Shown in pieces: positions 10,401-24,100 of a DNA stretch of 64,000 bases. Both the position numbers and the translations under genes were made by a program. The stretch is taken from contig BSDZ01000026.1 in NCBI GenBank assembly GCA_030268105.1, positions 190,001-254,000 of the forward strand. Direction: 5' to 3'. Every line of letters starts with the position of its first letter. The stretch's first letter is position 1. The notes below the pieces were generated by a model that saw only the letters and a list, made by a program, of their open reading frames with translations, was not told the origin of the DNA and did not search any database. The stretch comes from Volvox africanus (lineage: Eukaryota; Chlorophyta; Chlorophyceae; Chlamydomonadales; Volvocaceae).

Positions 10401-12849
10401 GGTTATGCATAATCGTAGTATCCTGTGGTATTTACAGGCAATACATATCCAGGGTATCTGATATCTTCGGATGGGGCCTTTGGGCGGATGTGACATACAG
10501 ATACATACAGCAATTACCGACTCACTTTCACAAAGAACTGGATGTTCGTTGGCTTTGACATCAGATTCAATTGCCTGACCATGCGGTCAATGAACGCTGG
10601 TGCCTGGTCGTACTGTGCTGGCCCAATAGCACCATTGCTATCCTGGTACAGCATGATGGTAAACACCAGCGGAACGAGAAGTGCAGGCATAGTTGCTGGT
10701 GCTGCCGGTGTAAAGTTAGCTGGGAAAGTGTAAACACGGGTGCTGGATTGCAGGCTTCGTCGATGCAGGGCAGTAGTAGAAAGAGCATCGCCAGTATTAT
10801 TCGATTTGACCTCTTCAAAAGGGCCATTCATAACATCATTCTCGTCCACAATGCCCATGAGTTTCATATTGTCTGCTTCAGTGTCAATATCCTTAAACTG
10901 CACGCTGCGTCGGCTGTCCAATCTACGACGGTTCGATGGATTGGGAAGGACTTGGAATGTGCCCCATTGCTGCTCCGCTCCCCAGTGCGCATCACGCATC
11001 GCATTAGCGACGTCTTGAAGCAGCAGAAGGTCAGCGTGAAGTTCCTTCAGTGCAACTGATATGTTGGGAACAAGAGCTGCAAAGTCCGTCACGGCCATTT
11101 GACAGCTGCCCGATACCAACAATGCAGTCAATTCCAGCTTGGCGGGGTCTGCCAGAGCGTCTGCTACCGCGGCAGTTAGCCTCTGTGCGGGGTACTTGGC
11201 CATGTCGGGCCACATAGCGGAGGCCAGGGGCTGCCCTGGGACCTCCTGCAGCTGCAGCGGGATGTTGTCACGGACCCAAGTGAACACCTCGCGGAGGGCG
11301 ATGTACAAGTCGTATTGACAGTCCTGTTTGCATTCAAAACCATTGGGCAGCCGGGCGGGAACGACGCCAGGAACGAACAAAATGATGTTCAAACCGAACA
11401 GCAGCAGTTGGCTCAGTACCCTACTATTTGATGTAAAAATATTGCATATCAAACCGTGTGAAAAGTGCAATGAGTGCGAGTGAGATCCACACTACTATAT
11501 ATGCAGCACTGTGTAGCAATACCTGTATCTGCACGGATACCTCGGCGCCTGCCATTGGAACGGTTCAGTCGTCTTCTCAAAATATCCTGAAAATCGTTCT
11601 ACAGGGCACGGCCCTCTGCTGCTGAACTCTCTTGCTCATCGTTCGTTGTTTTGACAGGTGAAACAACTACTCCATATACATACAATATTCGGAGCGCCCT
11701 CAAAACACGTCCTGCTCTCCGTGCGGAACGAATAAATAATTATGTTATTGGGAATAGATGCAAACCACGCAAGTAGCGCGTGACTGGGGACCATACATTT
11801 TCAGCGATACTTGTGATCGATCCGTATTTGTTGCCGTACTAACCCAGATGCATCTATCGTGGCGGCATACGAAATTCTATCTGCGACTCGTTTCTTCGTA
11901 TGCTGTATGAATTACTGTGGCAACGTATGAATACACACCAGTGCCGCGCTGTAGTATCTTGGGGTGTCTACGTCTAGGGCTGGTGTCCGATATGGCTGGA
12001 CAATGTACGGATGGTCGGTTTGTTTTGGCGGATATAACACGTTGGTGACACTCGTCAGGGGTTAGCACCCGTACTGAAGGTTAGATCATTACCCGAAAGT
12101 CCGGTGTTGATCCCTGTATAGCCCCAGACAGTTCGTACAACTGCTTGAACAAAGCTGAGGTAGCGCGCTGGGGCCGAGATGTATACATTCTCAGGATGAT
12201 AGGTGTCAAGTACGGCAAGAGCGCGTTGGAAGATCCTGCATGCGTAGGGACAATGGATAGGCAGCGCATCATCGTGGGTGTGGCCTCGCTCATGGGATAG
12301 GCACCGCATGTGTAACAGAGTTACAGCATGCATGTGAACCAGGCTGGCAAACCCATACGAACGTGCGCGCATTTGCGAATATACCTCCAAATCAGTTGCT
12401 CATGCTCTCCCCCAAAACTTGTTACTGATAGTAGTAAACAAACTGTATGACCAAACCTGAAACCTAGCTAGCTAATCCACGTCTGCTTCGCTCGCTCACC
12501 AGGCGCCTGTGAAAGTGACTCCGCAGCCCCGAAAAAGTGATACGCCACCACCGACACATTCGACGTTTGCTCGTAGAACTTCTGTATGTCTTTGCTACCC
12601 GCATGGACAGTATCCTTCAGTGCCATAAAAGGACGCTGGACGGCTGCTGGCCGTAATGGTTGGGTTTCTGCAGACGTAATAAGCCGCGCGGAGTAGTGTC
12701 AAAGAATTTCAGGTAATAAAAAAATTTAATTTCATCTTGTAGGTCGGCTAATACCTACCTGGCGGCAGGGTAAACTCGCCCGAAGCTTGTGCGAAGTGAA
12801 CACACAAAGCAATTAGGGAAAGGTGGCGAAGAAGGCGCATACCAGTCAT
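6914..12849 (-). CDS. Gene A: secreted M43-like metallopeptidase, short form
   Basis: Ten exons on the minus strand: 12759-12849, 12500-12667, 12093-12235, 10526-11323, 10096-10214, 9610-9702, 8775-8986, 7956-8344, 7586-7683, 6914-6986. The phases join to 2184 nt (727 residues plus stop). The start ATG at 12849 opens a clear signal peptide (MTGMRLLRHLSLIALCVHFA). A propeptide follows with an Arg-rich site (NRRRLDSRRS, later HRRSLQSS) before the catalytic domain. Zinc ligands lie in HEIFHHLGLHH (H508, E509, H512, H518), followed by [10 protein letters not shown]; the Met-turn region reads NYMTYN. A Pro-rich tail and one Cys/Trp module (CPCKPNWTYGG, then the RLWC junction) end the protein. Unlike paralogues B and C there is no rod, SEA-like domain or membrane helix. 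The stop lies just past a perfect splice donor (GTAGGT, 6921-6916), so the real 3' exons may lie beyond the transposons to the left. Role inferred: secreted zinc endopeptidase of the wall or matrix. Confidence 0.75.
7370..7430. repeat. (TA)n(TG)n microsatellite
   Basis: About ten TA units followed by 20 TG units, within the last-but-one intron region of gene A. Simple repeat without coding potential. Confidence 0.9.
7956..8344 (-). CDS. Gene A exon 8: Met-turn half of the protease domain
   Basis: This 389-nt exon has exactly the length of its gene B counterpart. It contains [20 protein letters not shown], then TYN, a conserved Cys and [10 protein letters not shown]. That pattern matches the C-terminal part of M43 peptidases, where the Met-turn underlies the zinc site and a Cys forms a disulphide. 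It ends in a short Pro-rich stretch and a Cys-Lys that starts the first Cys/Trp module. Confidence 0.8.
8775..8986 (-). CDS. Gene A exon 7: zinc-binding HExxH exon
   Basis: The exon encodes [14 protein letters not shown] followed by LLHEIFHHLGLHHPFG and [12 protein letters not shown]. The HExxHxxGxxH zinc signature is complete (two His, catalytic Glu, third His). The following Asp-rich DxVxDTP block is typical of M43. Donor GTAAGG and acceptor GCAG flank it. Confidence 0.85.
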
Positions 12850-15720
12850 TCTGATAATCCGGAAGGTGGAAGGCTATTGCTTGCTATGTAAGTTGGTGTA
12901 GGTAGGCTCACAACTCCACATTCATGCTAGTCACCGTATGTGCATTTCATTTGTGCGCCAAGTCATAACGGATATTGATTCCAGATATGTAAAATTTTCA
13001 GTTCTATTTAATAATTGGATGAATTACTCAATATTGCTCAATCTCAAGCATGGAGCATGTAGCAACCTGCGGATACGGCAATTTCTTTGTCATAAAATAC
13101 GTGGTGCGCAGAACTGAAGAACATAACTGGTGCAACTAACTTGTTTATTATTTTATACGTTAATATTTTGTTTCCACGCCCACGCCTTAATAACATTCGC
13201 CTCATACGAATGCGTCAAAGAAACGAAGATTCGTTTCATCCATTATTTCCTACGACTATGTAAGCGTTTTAGTCGGTATTTAGATATTGTATTAACTTAA
13301 TTTTACACGTCATAACGAGAGAAACAAACGAAACAATTTTGGAAACCGTGCCTGTATCGCTAAATGTTTTCCTCCAGTTACAGAGCGACAGAGCATCATC
13401 AAAAGTTTCAAACAAACATACAGATGATGTCCTTTGTTGAATCTTAGATTGGGTAGCTAGGAAACCAAGCGGGGGGCAGAGTGGAGAGCTGCTGCGTCAC
13501 TAGGCGGTTGTTGAATAAAAATGTCGGAGTACGACTCTTCGGCAGTAGTTATGACAATATCTTGAGTATTTCTCGTATATCTTGTGTTGACTGTTCAGCC
13601 GCTGCGAACTACGAAGTACACTGTGCTCCTGTTGATTGGGGCTGATTCTATTGCCTCAATAGCTGGTTGAAAAAAACATGGATTGCTTAATTGCTCGCGT
13701 CGTTGGCATATTGTCTCAGGTCCTTTGGTATTTCAGTTCTGTGTTTTGGGGCAGCAGACGGACATCTTGGAAGTGGGTCGTCGTACGGTGAGTTTCGGAG
13801 CCAATAGGGTGGCAGTTCTGACTTCCTAGTCGTGATGACGTGTTTCGCGGTTGTGGTGATTAAGGTTCTTGGTTAGCTTTTTACCATTCACGGTGGCCTG
13901 ATCTCATACAGTACGTGTACTAGTCGTACGATTAGAAAATGCGAGAAATGAATATATGCTAAAAACATGTGAGAGCTTCGAAATATTAAAGAACATTTGG
14001 ATAAGATTTAGTGAACGAATTGTACGGACCAGGCAACGTTTTTTGGATCTCTGGGTTTCAGGGGCCTGGGCTGCATGTTTCGGAGGACCTCCCCAAACCT
14101 CCTTTCCTAATGCCACTTTCAGAGCAGCATTGCCATAATAGTAATCATCTTGAAGAAATATACTTCAAATCAATTATACAAAAAATTTACTTGCATCCAT
14201 TGTGGGTCGGTACTGGGCTACATCCCATCTCATGCAACACGTGCCGAAATCAGCGTGCCGAAATCAGCGCCACTAATGTAAGTAACGGGGAATTCAAAGG
14301 TGGCAATGTGCAACCACTAGGTACTAGTTCCTACTATGTCATACTGATCGATCCTGTATGTCTGACTGCAACTCGGCTGACGAAATGATTGGAGCTGCAT
14401 TTGCTCATCAGGTTTGCAAGCTTATTATGGTGTTAAGGATTTATGCCAACCGCGATGCCTGAGACATAGCCTCCAGGAAGGGGCGAGATTAGTAGAGGCA
14501 TATACATATGTACGGCAAATACGTATATACCCACATACACAGATTATGATTAGGAGCTCAAAATGCACCAAACTTTGAGAGGCCGTTTGGCTGGTGAGGT
14601 AAGAACATACTGAAGTATGTACGGGTGCAAATACAGATGTACTTGCTTGCTTGGTGTATACTTGCTTGCGTGGTACTTGTGTCCCGCTTGCACATAGGTT
14701 GTGCTGAATAGTGGATTTGGCATCTGGACGTGCCGGCCACGAAGGATGTGACGACCGGAAGCATCAAGACTGTATAGAACCCCCAGGATTGTTTTTGGGG
14801 ATAGTTAGAGCTGGATTTATACGGCTGATCGTACTTGGCACACTACGTAGTACTACTGTGGCCCTGACATACATGTACTGATGATGCATGAGACGCCTGC
14901 AGCATTTTACGTACGGAAAATGCCACATGAACGAACGTCTTATGCAAATGATAATGATAACACGAGCGAGGCCAAGTTGGTCTTGCATTCGGGTAATGTG
15001 AAGCATAGCACTGGTTGGGGCTCTGCCTCACACCTAAGCTTCTAAAAACCGGCAAGCACTTCAGCATTGTGGGGACATTCCATCGCCACATGGTCGGTAC
15101 TCACCTTCCACAAAATCAACGTTATCTCAAACAAAGCGCCATCCTTGCTGTCTTGGACGGCTGGTAAGACTATTAACCTCTAGTGCCTAAGCACCAAGAC
15201 TGAATCGGAGCAAGGATGTGTACAGTAATGTCATCAGGATACAACTAATACTATGCATGCATACCTATCCAATGAGTGTGCACACAGATTTTCACGCCGG
15301 GACTTAATTGACTTGTAATGACTACATTTAATCAACTGCCGTACGATGCCGCGGCGTGCTAGGCGTACTTCGTTGTCACTTCATTTAGGGCTAGCGGAAC
15401 CATGCAATGACCCCTTGAAGGAACAACATGGATACTATAATGTCAGTTAACTCCTATTTTAAAACATTAGTTCAGATTCATCGAAGCTGTAAAACAAGCT
15501 TCACAGATATTTGCGGTTAACCCACAAACTTTACATAAAAAAATTAGACTTCTTTACTATGTAGCATCTCTGCTTTTCTCCTCGCGTATTGGCCAGCAGG
15601 CGGACTCATGGAAGGTTAGGCGTAGTCGACCGCAAACAGGGAAACATAAGTGAACCTCTCAATTAAAATCATGAGTTCAATTATGTTCATACAGGAACAT
15701 TTACATCTCGAGTTACAAGG
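12850..15720. other. Divergent intergenic region between genes A and B
   Basis: About 2.9 kb separate the head-to-head starts of gene A (minus) and gene B (plus). It should contain both promoters, but I see no convincing TATA box or other named element. A 125-residue plus-strand frame at 14011-14388 has no recognisable family and lacks paralogue support. A near-perfect small direct repeat (GCCGAAATCAGCG) lies at about 14245-14270. Confidence 0.4.
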
Positions 15721-18107
15721 ACACTGTCAAACTTGCTCGTCCAGCTTGTCCTCTTTTCTGCTGTCGTTTCAGCCGGGCATATGCCCGAATACCGTATTCT
15801 GAAGCTGAATGATGAATCAGGTAATCAACTATTCTTCCTTAACACGGCATGACTAATCGGGCGGTCAGCATTGCCCTATAACATGTACGAAGCTCTAACA
15901 TTTCATTGTTATTCTTGGACATATATACAGGCATTTATGAAGTTGTACATAAGCCATTTCTGGCAATATCGAATACCGTCTTGGCGTCCAGCAAAGACAT
16001 CCAGCGGTTGTACGAGCAATGCACTAGTGCGTCTGGGATCGCGTATCTCTTGTTTGCAGCAGCTCAGCCGCTGTCACAATATAACGGTGAGTGATCGATA
16101 TTGCGCTTAGTGGATATGAACCGCAGACAAAGGTCGTTTCCGCTATGCTGGGAGGGACCCTCTTTTCCAACAACTACTTGGGATCAGGCGCGAAGCATTA
16201 CATCCCTTTTCAGATGGCGGCTATTGCAACCTTCTCCGCCTCTGCGTTGTCGCAGGCTCATCCAATGCACTGCTGCCGTACTTGGCTCCCATCATAATAC
16301 GGCCATACGTTTCCCGACCGGACCGCTGTGCCTCGTCTCTGTTCGAGCAGCTTTTCAGGCTGTCGCAGAAGCTGTACGGATCTTCAACCCTGCAGGTAGC
16401 AAGAAGTAATGTGGTCGATAGGGTGGGTGGGATGCGTCATGCCATCCTATCTATCTTGGGGTCCATGCGCCATGCCATCCTATCTAATGGGGAGACAGAC
16501 CTGCCACGTGCACTGCAACGTACGACATCATGGGATCAAGCTAAGGATGATTTATAACCCCGATGGAGACTGGTGTTTGTTTCACCTCCTTTCCATCCGC
16601 TAATCCTTGCAGGCCTGCCACTACGACTTGTACATCGCCCTCCGCGAGGTGTTCACTTGGGTCCGTGACAACATCCCGCTGCAGCTGCAGGAGGTCCCCG
16701 GGCAGCCCCTGGCCTCCGCTATGTGGCCCGACATGGCCAAGTACCCCGCACAGAGGCTGACTGCCGCGATAGCAAACGCGCTGGCAGACCCCGCCAAGCT
16801 GGGCGACACTGCCCGGCTGCTGAACGCCAGCTGCGGCCTGTCCCCGCGCGACTTGGCCGCCCTGGTGCCGGATATCTCATCTGTCCTGAAGCAGCTGCAT
16901 GCCGACTTGCCGCTGCTGCAGACCGTTTCTACAAGGCTATACAGATCTCATTGGGCAGCAGAGGCCACGGAGACCTCCGGCATCCCCACGAACGGCAGCC
17001 GCATCAGGAGGCAGCCAGCAGCAGATCCGCGGACCCTGAGCGCTGGGTCGACCACTGCTTCGTATACCGGAGCCGCTCGTTATGATGCCCTCCGTGTCCA
17101 GGATGTGGAGAGTAACGCTGATGTAGCCTCTCGGTCACATCGACTCTTGACCTCCTCAACCACATACTACTACACCATGCCCCCGAGCCCCTTCAGCGCT
17201 TCTGGTCCTGCCGCTATGCCAGCCCTCCTGGTTCCGCTCGTCTTTCATATCATGCTGTACACCGACTCGAGTGGCGCGATTGGGCCTGCCAACTACGACA
17301 AGGCCCCCGCTTACCTCGACCGTCTGGTCCGTCTGGCAAACTACATGGCCAAGCCAACCAACATTCAGTTCTTCATCAAGGCAAGCGGTGGATACTTGCT
17401 TGGTCGCCAAATCATATCTGGTATTTATGTAATCACAGTGGCATGCAACGCAGATGCTAACTATTGTCATACTCTAATAGGATCAATAACCCGCATTCTG
17501 TCCTTGAGCAGCACCTGTCCTCAAAACTGTACTTCGAGACCGTACACCGTACAACATAAAACGATCAGCTCATGCCATCTGCGTCCGAGCTCCATGTAAA
17601 ATATGCCGATTGCGCGTTTACCTACAGATGTGTGCGTGTGTGTATGACACACAGGAGGTACGGAACAACGCCACAAACTACCCGGACCTGCTCGTACCGG
17701 ACCGCGCGACATGGCTGAATCTCCCAACCTGTGTCTCAGGGTACTGTCTTCAGGATACGACCTTTATCATTAAGTGAGTGTAGGGTTTAAGATGAACGAA
17801 GAGTATTTCTCGGTTAGGACGTTTTGCCGTAACAGCCGTTTCATGCCAATCCAACGGTCTAGGCACGGGAATGCTTTGTTGGAGAACGCAACAGACAATC
17901 CTTAAGAGAATGTGTTTACTTTGGTGGTGAAAATCTAGCGGCTCAAACTGCAGATATCGAAAGCAAGTGTGGCTGCCGAGCACAAATTGCCTGTTTAGGC
18001 TGGTGACTTTGTCAGCTCGATGTCTCTAGACATAAGGCCCATGTACGTTCACAATCACTGCGGAGAGAGAGGGAAGACCTTACGCTACACCTAAATCTAT
18101 CTATCTT

Positions 18108-18138
<31 letters not shown>

Positions 18139-21100
18139 GGCGGAATCCCTCAGACATGAAAAATTAGCATCGGATGACACAACACATATATCTCGCTCGT
18201 GTTTGACACGTGCACATGTACGGCACTGATGATGGATGATTTGAATGTCTAACATGTAGTCCCATCTTCACCACCGCCACTTTTCCCCAAACTGAGTCCA
18301 ATCTGAAATTGCTTAATATGGCCAGGTTAATCACGGACTTCCCGCGGAGCATAAACATCTTCGTAACCAGCGATACAACCTCGACAGGGTCGTCCACAGT
18401 GGGCTATGCGTTCGTACCGGGGTACGTAGTCTCACGCGTTCCGTACGTATCTCAGCACGGCATGTAGGCGCATCTGGCTAGTAGATACGGCGTGTAGAAA
18501 CAGAGCCCATTCCATCAACGGACAACTCGTCTGCTAGCGTTCATTTGGTCATTTATTGCCATGCGTGGGGCATAATGATTGGGTGTTATTTATTTACACA
18601 CGCACAGCGGCTTTCGTATCTGTACGGCACATGCATGCGTGCATTTATATCGGTTATATGTGTGTGTAGGATAGGGGGGTACATCACCCGTGGCCACTAA
18701 CCTGGCAGTCCCTACCTTCCCCGGTGTTTCGGGGCACCCTCATCCAGTCTCCCATGCCGACTTCTCCGAAATCAGTGGTTTTCCCAGGTTCAGCACCCAC
18801 CACCAGCATCCAGCGGAATCTGCCGAATCAACTAAGGCGTCAACTCCGCTACTGGTCAGCTCGCAGGTCACTTTAATTGGGGTTGTCACCGTCCATCGAA
18901 AGGGGGGCACCCTGCCCTTAACGTTAGGGTCTTTGGCCGCTCTCGGTCGGGGTTCCAGGTTCAACCCCGAACGGTGACGACCCCAATTAAAGTGACCTGC
19001 GAGCTGACCAGTAGCGGAGTTGACGCCTTAGTTGATTCGGTTATATATATGTGCGATCCTGTACGGTCCAACGTTTTAAGGGAAAAAGTATATATATTAG
19101 TATATGTTATATAATATAAGTATATATTATAAATTAGAATTTTAATTTCATCCTTTTGTCGGTTTAAGCGCTGCATTTTTGCACCTCTCTCTATCAAAAC
19201 ATCCCAATCAAAGCGAAGGTCCGACATGACTCCCAATGGCGGCTACATCTACATCTCTTGGGACACCGTTTCCACCAGCGGCTACAACTCGTTGGCGCAC
19301 TATAACGATGGCTCCAACACACTGCTTCACGAATGTTTCCACCACCTGGGACTGGAACACAGCTTTGGCACAAATGCCAACACAGACACATGCTCTGACG
19401 ATGATTACGTTATTGATACACCCATTTCCCTTGGTAAGCTTTTAAGGTCGTAAGTAAGCCATATCTCTCTCTGTATATATATATATACCTATATATATGT
19501 ACCTATATATATACCTATATATATATACCTATTGTATATACCACCACAGAGAGAGAGAGGGAGAGAGAGAGAAGTTTCCCTCCTTGTCTTTGAAGGGTAG
19601 GAGTTACAACACACATGGCATGGTTATCAACCGGTTATTACATTACCATATCGGTAGGACCCCAGTACGATGATCCGAATGTTGTTGGGCGGTCCTTATA
19701 TGCACATGCGCGTTTATAGCAGTACGACGGGTAATGACGGAGGCGGGTAAGGCTGGTCCCATCGCATGCCTGGAAGAGCATGTGTACTGCTCTGTGGCGA
19801 ATTCATGAGTCTCTCAAGGGGACAGAGGACCTGTTCGTGACATGATCTGCATACTGAATTATTATCGAACTCTTATGTACGAACTTTCGTGTTCGGGCTA
19901 TCGTGTGCCAAAGTATTAAGCAAGTAGTATTTACAGTAAAAACCTCTTCCACCATAAACCGAATTGTGTTGTTTTGAACTTTAATATATCATTCGGTAAA
20001 ATTATCACGTAGAATCCTCTTTCTCTAGGCTTAACTTACACCATCTGCACTCTCATATATGTTGTTAATTGATGTGCAGGTGCTGCGAGCGGAATGAGTT
20101 CCTTCACAGCCGTATCGAGAGCGTACTGCATGGAGCTGTTCTGGGGACAGTACGGCGGCAACTGGGACGCGACGTACATCCGTTGGAGCAGTACATTGGG
20201 CATCCCGGACACCGACATGAACGCCTGGGCGGATAGCTGCCCGGGAAACCCCGGGTACGACGAGCTGGGTAACTACATGACGTACAATACGGCAGTGTGT
20301 TATGCCGCGCTGGGCCACTTCACGGAGGGTCAGGCGCAGCGGGCGCATTACGTAACGTCGGAGCTGAATCCTGTTCTCTACGCCTGGGGTCAGTACTACG
20401 CGCAGAATGCCGCGCCACCACCGCCTCAGGCCTCTCCGCCGCCGGAGTCGTACACTCACCTTTGCAAGGTAGGAGCCAACACAGCCATAGACAGCGACAG
20501 TGACGCGCTCAACAGAAGATAAGAAGAATTCGGTTTTGTGTTTTTACCAAGAAAATGGATCGGAAAACGGATATGAAACCAAAGATTGTCGCTGAGTCCT
20601 CGCAGCATCGTATTGATTCTGAATGTTCACTAATACATCGCTATACGATTGAATGTGTTAATAACTATGTACAAATAAAAGTGCACAGTGCTAGATATAT
20701 ATAGAAGTGTTTGCGGTTGGTAAGGGGAAAATACAGGTTCGGGGGTGTGATCTAGGGGGCGGGCTCGTACATGCTTCATCTCAATGATTGGCAACAACCC
20801 TACTGAACAGATTCATCATACCTAGCTGGATTCGGCCGGATCTGATTGGATTTTCCAGAACCCCGCCATTCCACTGTGTGACATATAATGACAATCGCCC
20901 CCAACCTCTATCGTTATAATTCAATCACTCCCCTTACCTAAACATACAAATGAATGCAATGGCGTCGCGCGTCCTTCACAACCGTACACATTGTGCCTCT
21001 GGATGTGGCGCCCACTTCTTTACGTCGCAACCACTCCACCATCTGACCAACCAAAGGCGACGCAAAATAACTGTGCCTGCAAGAGCAGTTGGTCGTACAG

Positions 21101-24100
21101 CGGCAAAAACTATTCGTACTGTGACCGGGTACAGAGCACCAATATCTTATGGTAAGAGTGTGTTTATGTCCACATACTAGCAACTTTTTGGTTTCTCTGC
21201 CTTCATTTTTTTGTTTATCCAGCCATATCATTAACTTATTTGTTTCAAGTGCCGTCTCGCCTAGCATCGTAAGTCAACCTAGCTAGTGGCGCGACTTCAC
21301 ACGCGATTGCAATTGTCAGCGCTCTGAACTGAATGTATCTTTCATGCTGCTTTTGTCAAATTTGCCACCTCCAAGGCCTTAGTTGAGTATTTCCATACCT
21401 TTCTTATTAAATTTCGGCTGTATGCCTGGACTGCCGTACAGATATACATGCATTCGTCGTACCTGTTTGTACATTCTTTTCTTGACAGGTGTGAGGTTCT
21501 CGATCGCTCCGCCTGCGCTGACTGCAATCTAGTGACCTACGCTCAATGCATTCTCTCATGCACTGGTGAGATATAACACGATATACAGCGCTGAACAGTA
21601 ATAGCACACACACACACACATACACAAACACATTACAAGCATGAAGGGCTAGTGTCGTTCATACATATATGTATTATACATCTATATACAACAACAAGGT
21701 AGGGACTGCCAGGTTAGTGGCCACGGGTGATGTAACCCCCTATGCTACACACATAAACATATCATAATACTATGTATTATACACATCACCTATTATACAT
21801 ATAATACATAGTATTATGATATTATATATGTATTATATGAAGGACAATAGCCCTTCATGCTTGCAGAGAGAGAGAGAGAGAGAGAGAGAGTGCGCGACAC
21901 GAGCGCTTTATGCATTTAGTAGTTGACGGCCGCAAAGGCCTTTTGTGATGCTGACCAGGCACTCCTTTATTGGTGCCCTATATTGTGTTTATCGACACGT
22001 ACGCCGCGCACCTCCCCCTGCCATTCGTATCCGTATGGTCGACATCTATGTACGTACACATCCGTACAGGGACCCCTCAGATTTGCAAAGTGCCGCCAGC
22101 GCCGGGAACCTCCATGCCGCCCCCGCCACCCCCTCGCTCTCCGTCACCGCCGCCCTTCCCGCCCCCGCCGCCGCCGCGCTCGGTCCCATCCAGTTGTAAG
22201 GTGCGCCCTCTGACATGTAGATGGAAGTTGCTTCTAGGATCGGGGGGTCTTCCTCACCGCCCCACCCCCCTTCGTGGCCGAGGCAACTGGGGAAACCAGG
22301 TCGGGAGACCGGACGTGTATGTGGGCGTCAGTCTACCCGTACTCGTGTCAGGACAGGGATCGATCCGCAAGTGGCTTGGTCAATCACACGGGGACGGGGG
22401 GGAACGTCTTGCCTGTTTTGGCAACGTGTGTGCGTGTGAATCCACGTTCTCGCTGATATCCACAGAGATCTGTCACCGGATGTGACTGCCGTAGCACCTG
22501 GAAGTACGGCAAAAATTATGTCAGTTACTGTGGCTCTCCAGATGGATCGAGCCAACTGTGGTAGGTCCCTGGTGAGGGGGGGCAGAGGAAGACGGATGCA
22601 TAGACGGACCAATAGGCAGACGGAAGCATAGGTCTTGACGGGGGTCGTCCTGTGTGTGCTGTTGTCAATGGTGGTGATGTTGCAGGTGTCAGGTGACGCC
22701 GTCCTGTCCTGACTACAACTCAGCGCCGTACCAGTACTGCGACAGTAGCTTGGCGGCCAGCTATTGTGGAGGTAGGGTTTGTGGTTCATCAGTCGGTTGA
22801 TAGGTCGGTTTACGTTTATGCCGCGCTATCGTGAGTCATTCTTTATGGCGAATTATGAAAGCAAACATGAGTATCATCGCGCAGTTAATGAGCTTTATGA
22901 GTCTTAGCTTTTCACGAGTCATACACGGAGTACGGCCCCTCGTTCAGAGATGAAGATCTCCAGCCTGCGCCCTAACCTTATCTGAGGAGTTATTTCCACC
23001 GTATCCATCCTGGCGCTCACTACTGCTCGGGCTTTAAAACCCATACATATGAAAAAACCTAAACCCCCTATATATACCCCAATATATATATATATGTGTG
23101 TGTGTGTATATACTATTTTTTTATATGATTGGTTCATGATTCCCTAGGAGCAGGTGTCATAGTTTGATAGACCAGAGGTACTGACGGAGCAGTGCAGAAG
23201 CGCCTGGTAGTGTGTCTAGGTACGGGAGGTGTGTATATGTGTGGGGTAGGGGAGTCCTTGCTTCACCCCCGGCCACTCCCACCTGGCAGTAGTCCCTACC
23301 ATCCCCTGCCTGTATTTCCGGGCGCCTTCATCCGTCCACCCCTAGGGAAGTTGACTGCTCCGAAACCAGTGAGTTCCCAATAGGTAGGTGGTTCAGCACC
23401 CACTGCCGGCATCCAGTGGAATCTGCCGGATCAACGGCGGCCTAAACCCCACTCCTGGTCGGCTAGCAGGTCACTAAAATTATCTGCGGCACATCCACCC
23501 TCAACCAGTGGAGGGATGTTTTCCCCGTCTAAGTCTACGTCGGCGTAATATTCCCTCCGCTAGTTGAGGTTGTTTATGTCTTGACAGGGTCTGGGCGCTT
23601 ACGCGTTATCCCTAAAAGCCTAGTTAAACCCTAAAACTCTAAAGCAATACCCCTTAAGCCTTATCCATATTAGGAAGGACTTCTGCTAAGGAGTTATAGT
23701 GCTGCAGTGCGTAAGCCACATATAGAAACCACGTCAGCCAGGACCACCACGTATTAATCTCTCCCAAACGGATGTACTTCATATCTTCTGAACAGGCCCG
23801 GTCTATATGTCCACGACAAGAATTCCACCCGCGCCGCCGCCAGTGCCAGCGCCGCCTCCGACACCGCCGCCTGCAGCTATACCAAGTCCGCCGCCTAGTC
23901 CGGCACCCCCCATACCACTGCCGCCATCGCCCCCGCGGCCGCCTTTGCTACCCTCGCCTCCCAGCCCAGCGCCACCGTCGCCTTCTCCTCCTTCGCCTCC
24001 TCCTTCGCCGCTGCCGCCAAGCCCTCGGCCTCCTTCACCCCTGCCACCATCCCCTGTACCACCCGCACCCCCACCAAGCCCACGCCCCCCTTCTCCCTTG

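Noticed and set aside
14011..14388. 125-residue frame between genes A and B
   Set aside because: No recognisable motif, no splice pattern and no paralogue.
15673..15820. ATG at 15671 as the gene B start
   Set aside because: It is out of frame with the signal-peptide-like segment and downstream exons; a start in an upstream exon is more likely.
8743..20522. Assignment of the proteases to M11 gametolysin
   Set aside because: The DxVxDTP block after the zinc site, the Cys before and after NYMTYN and the upstream V-F-H strand fit M43 better; M11 is the familiar volvocine family but the motifs do not match well.
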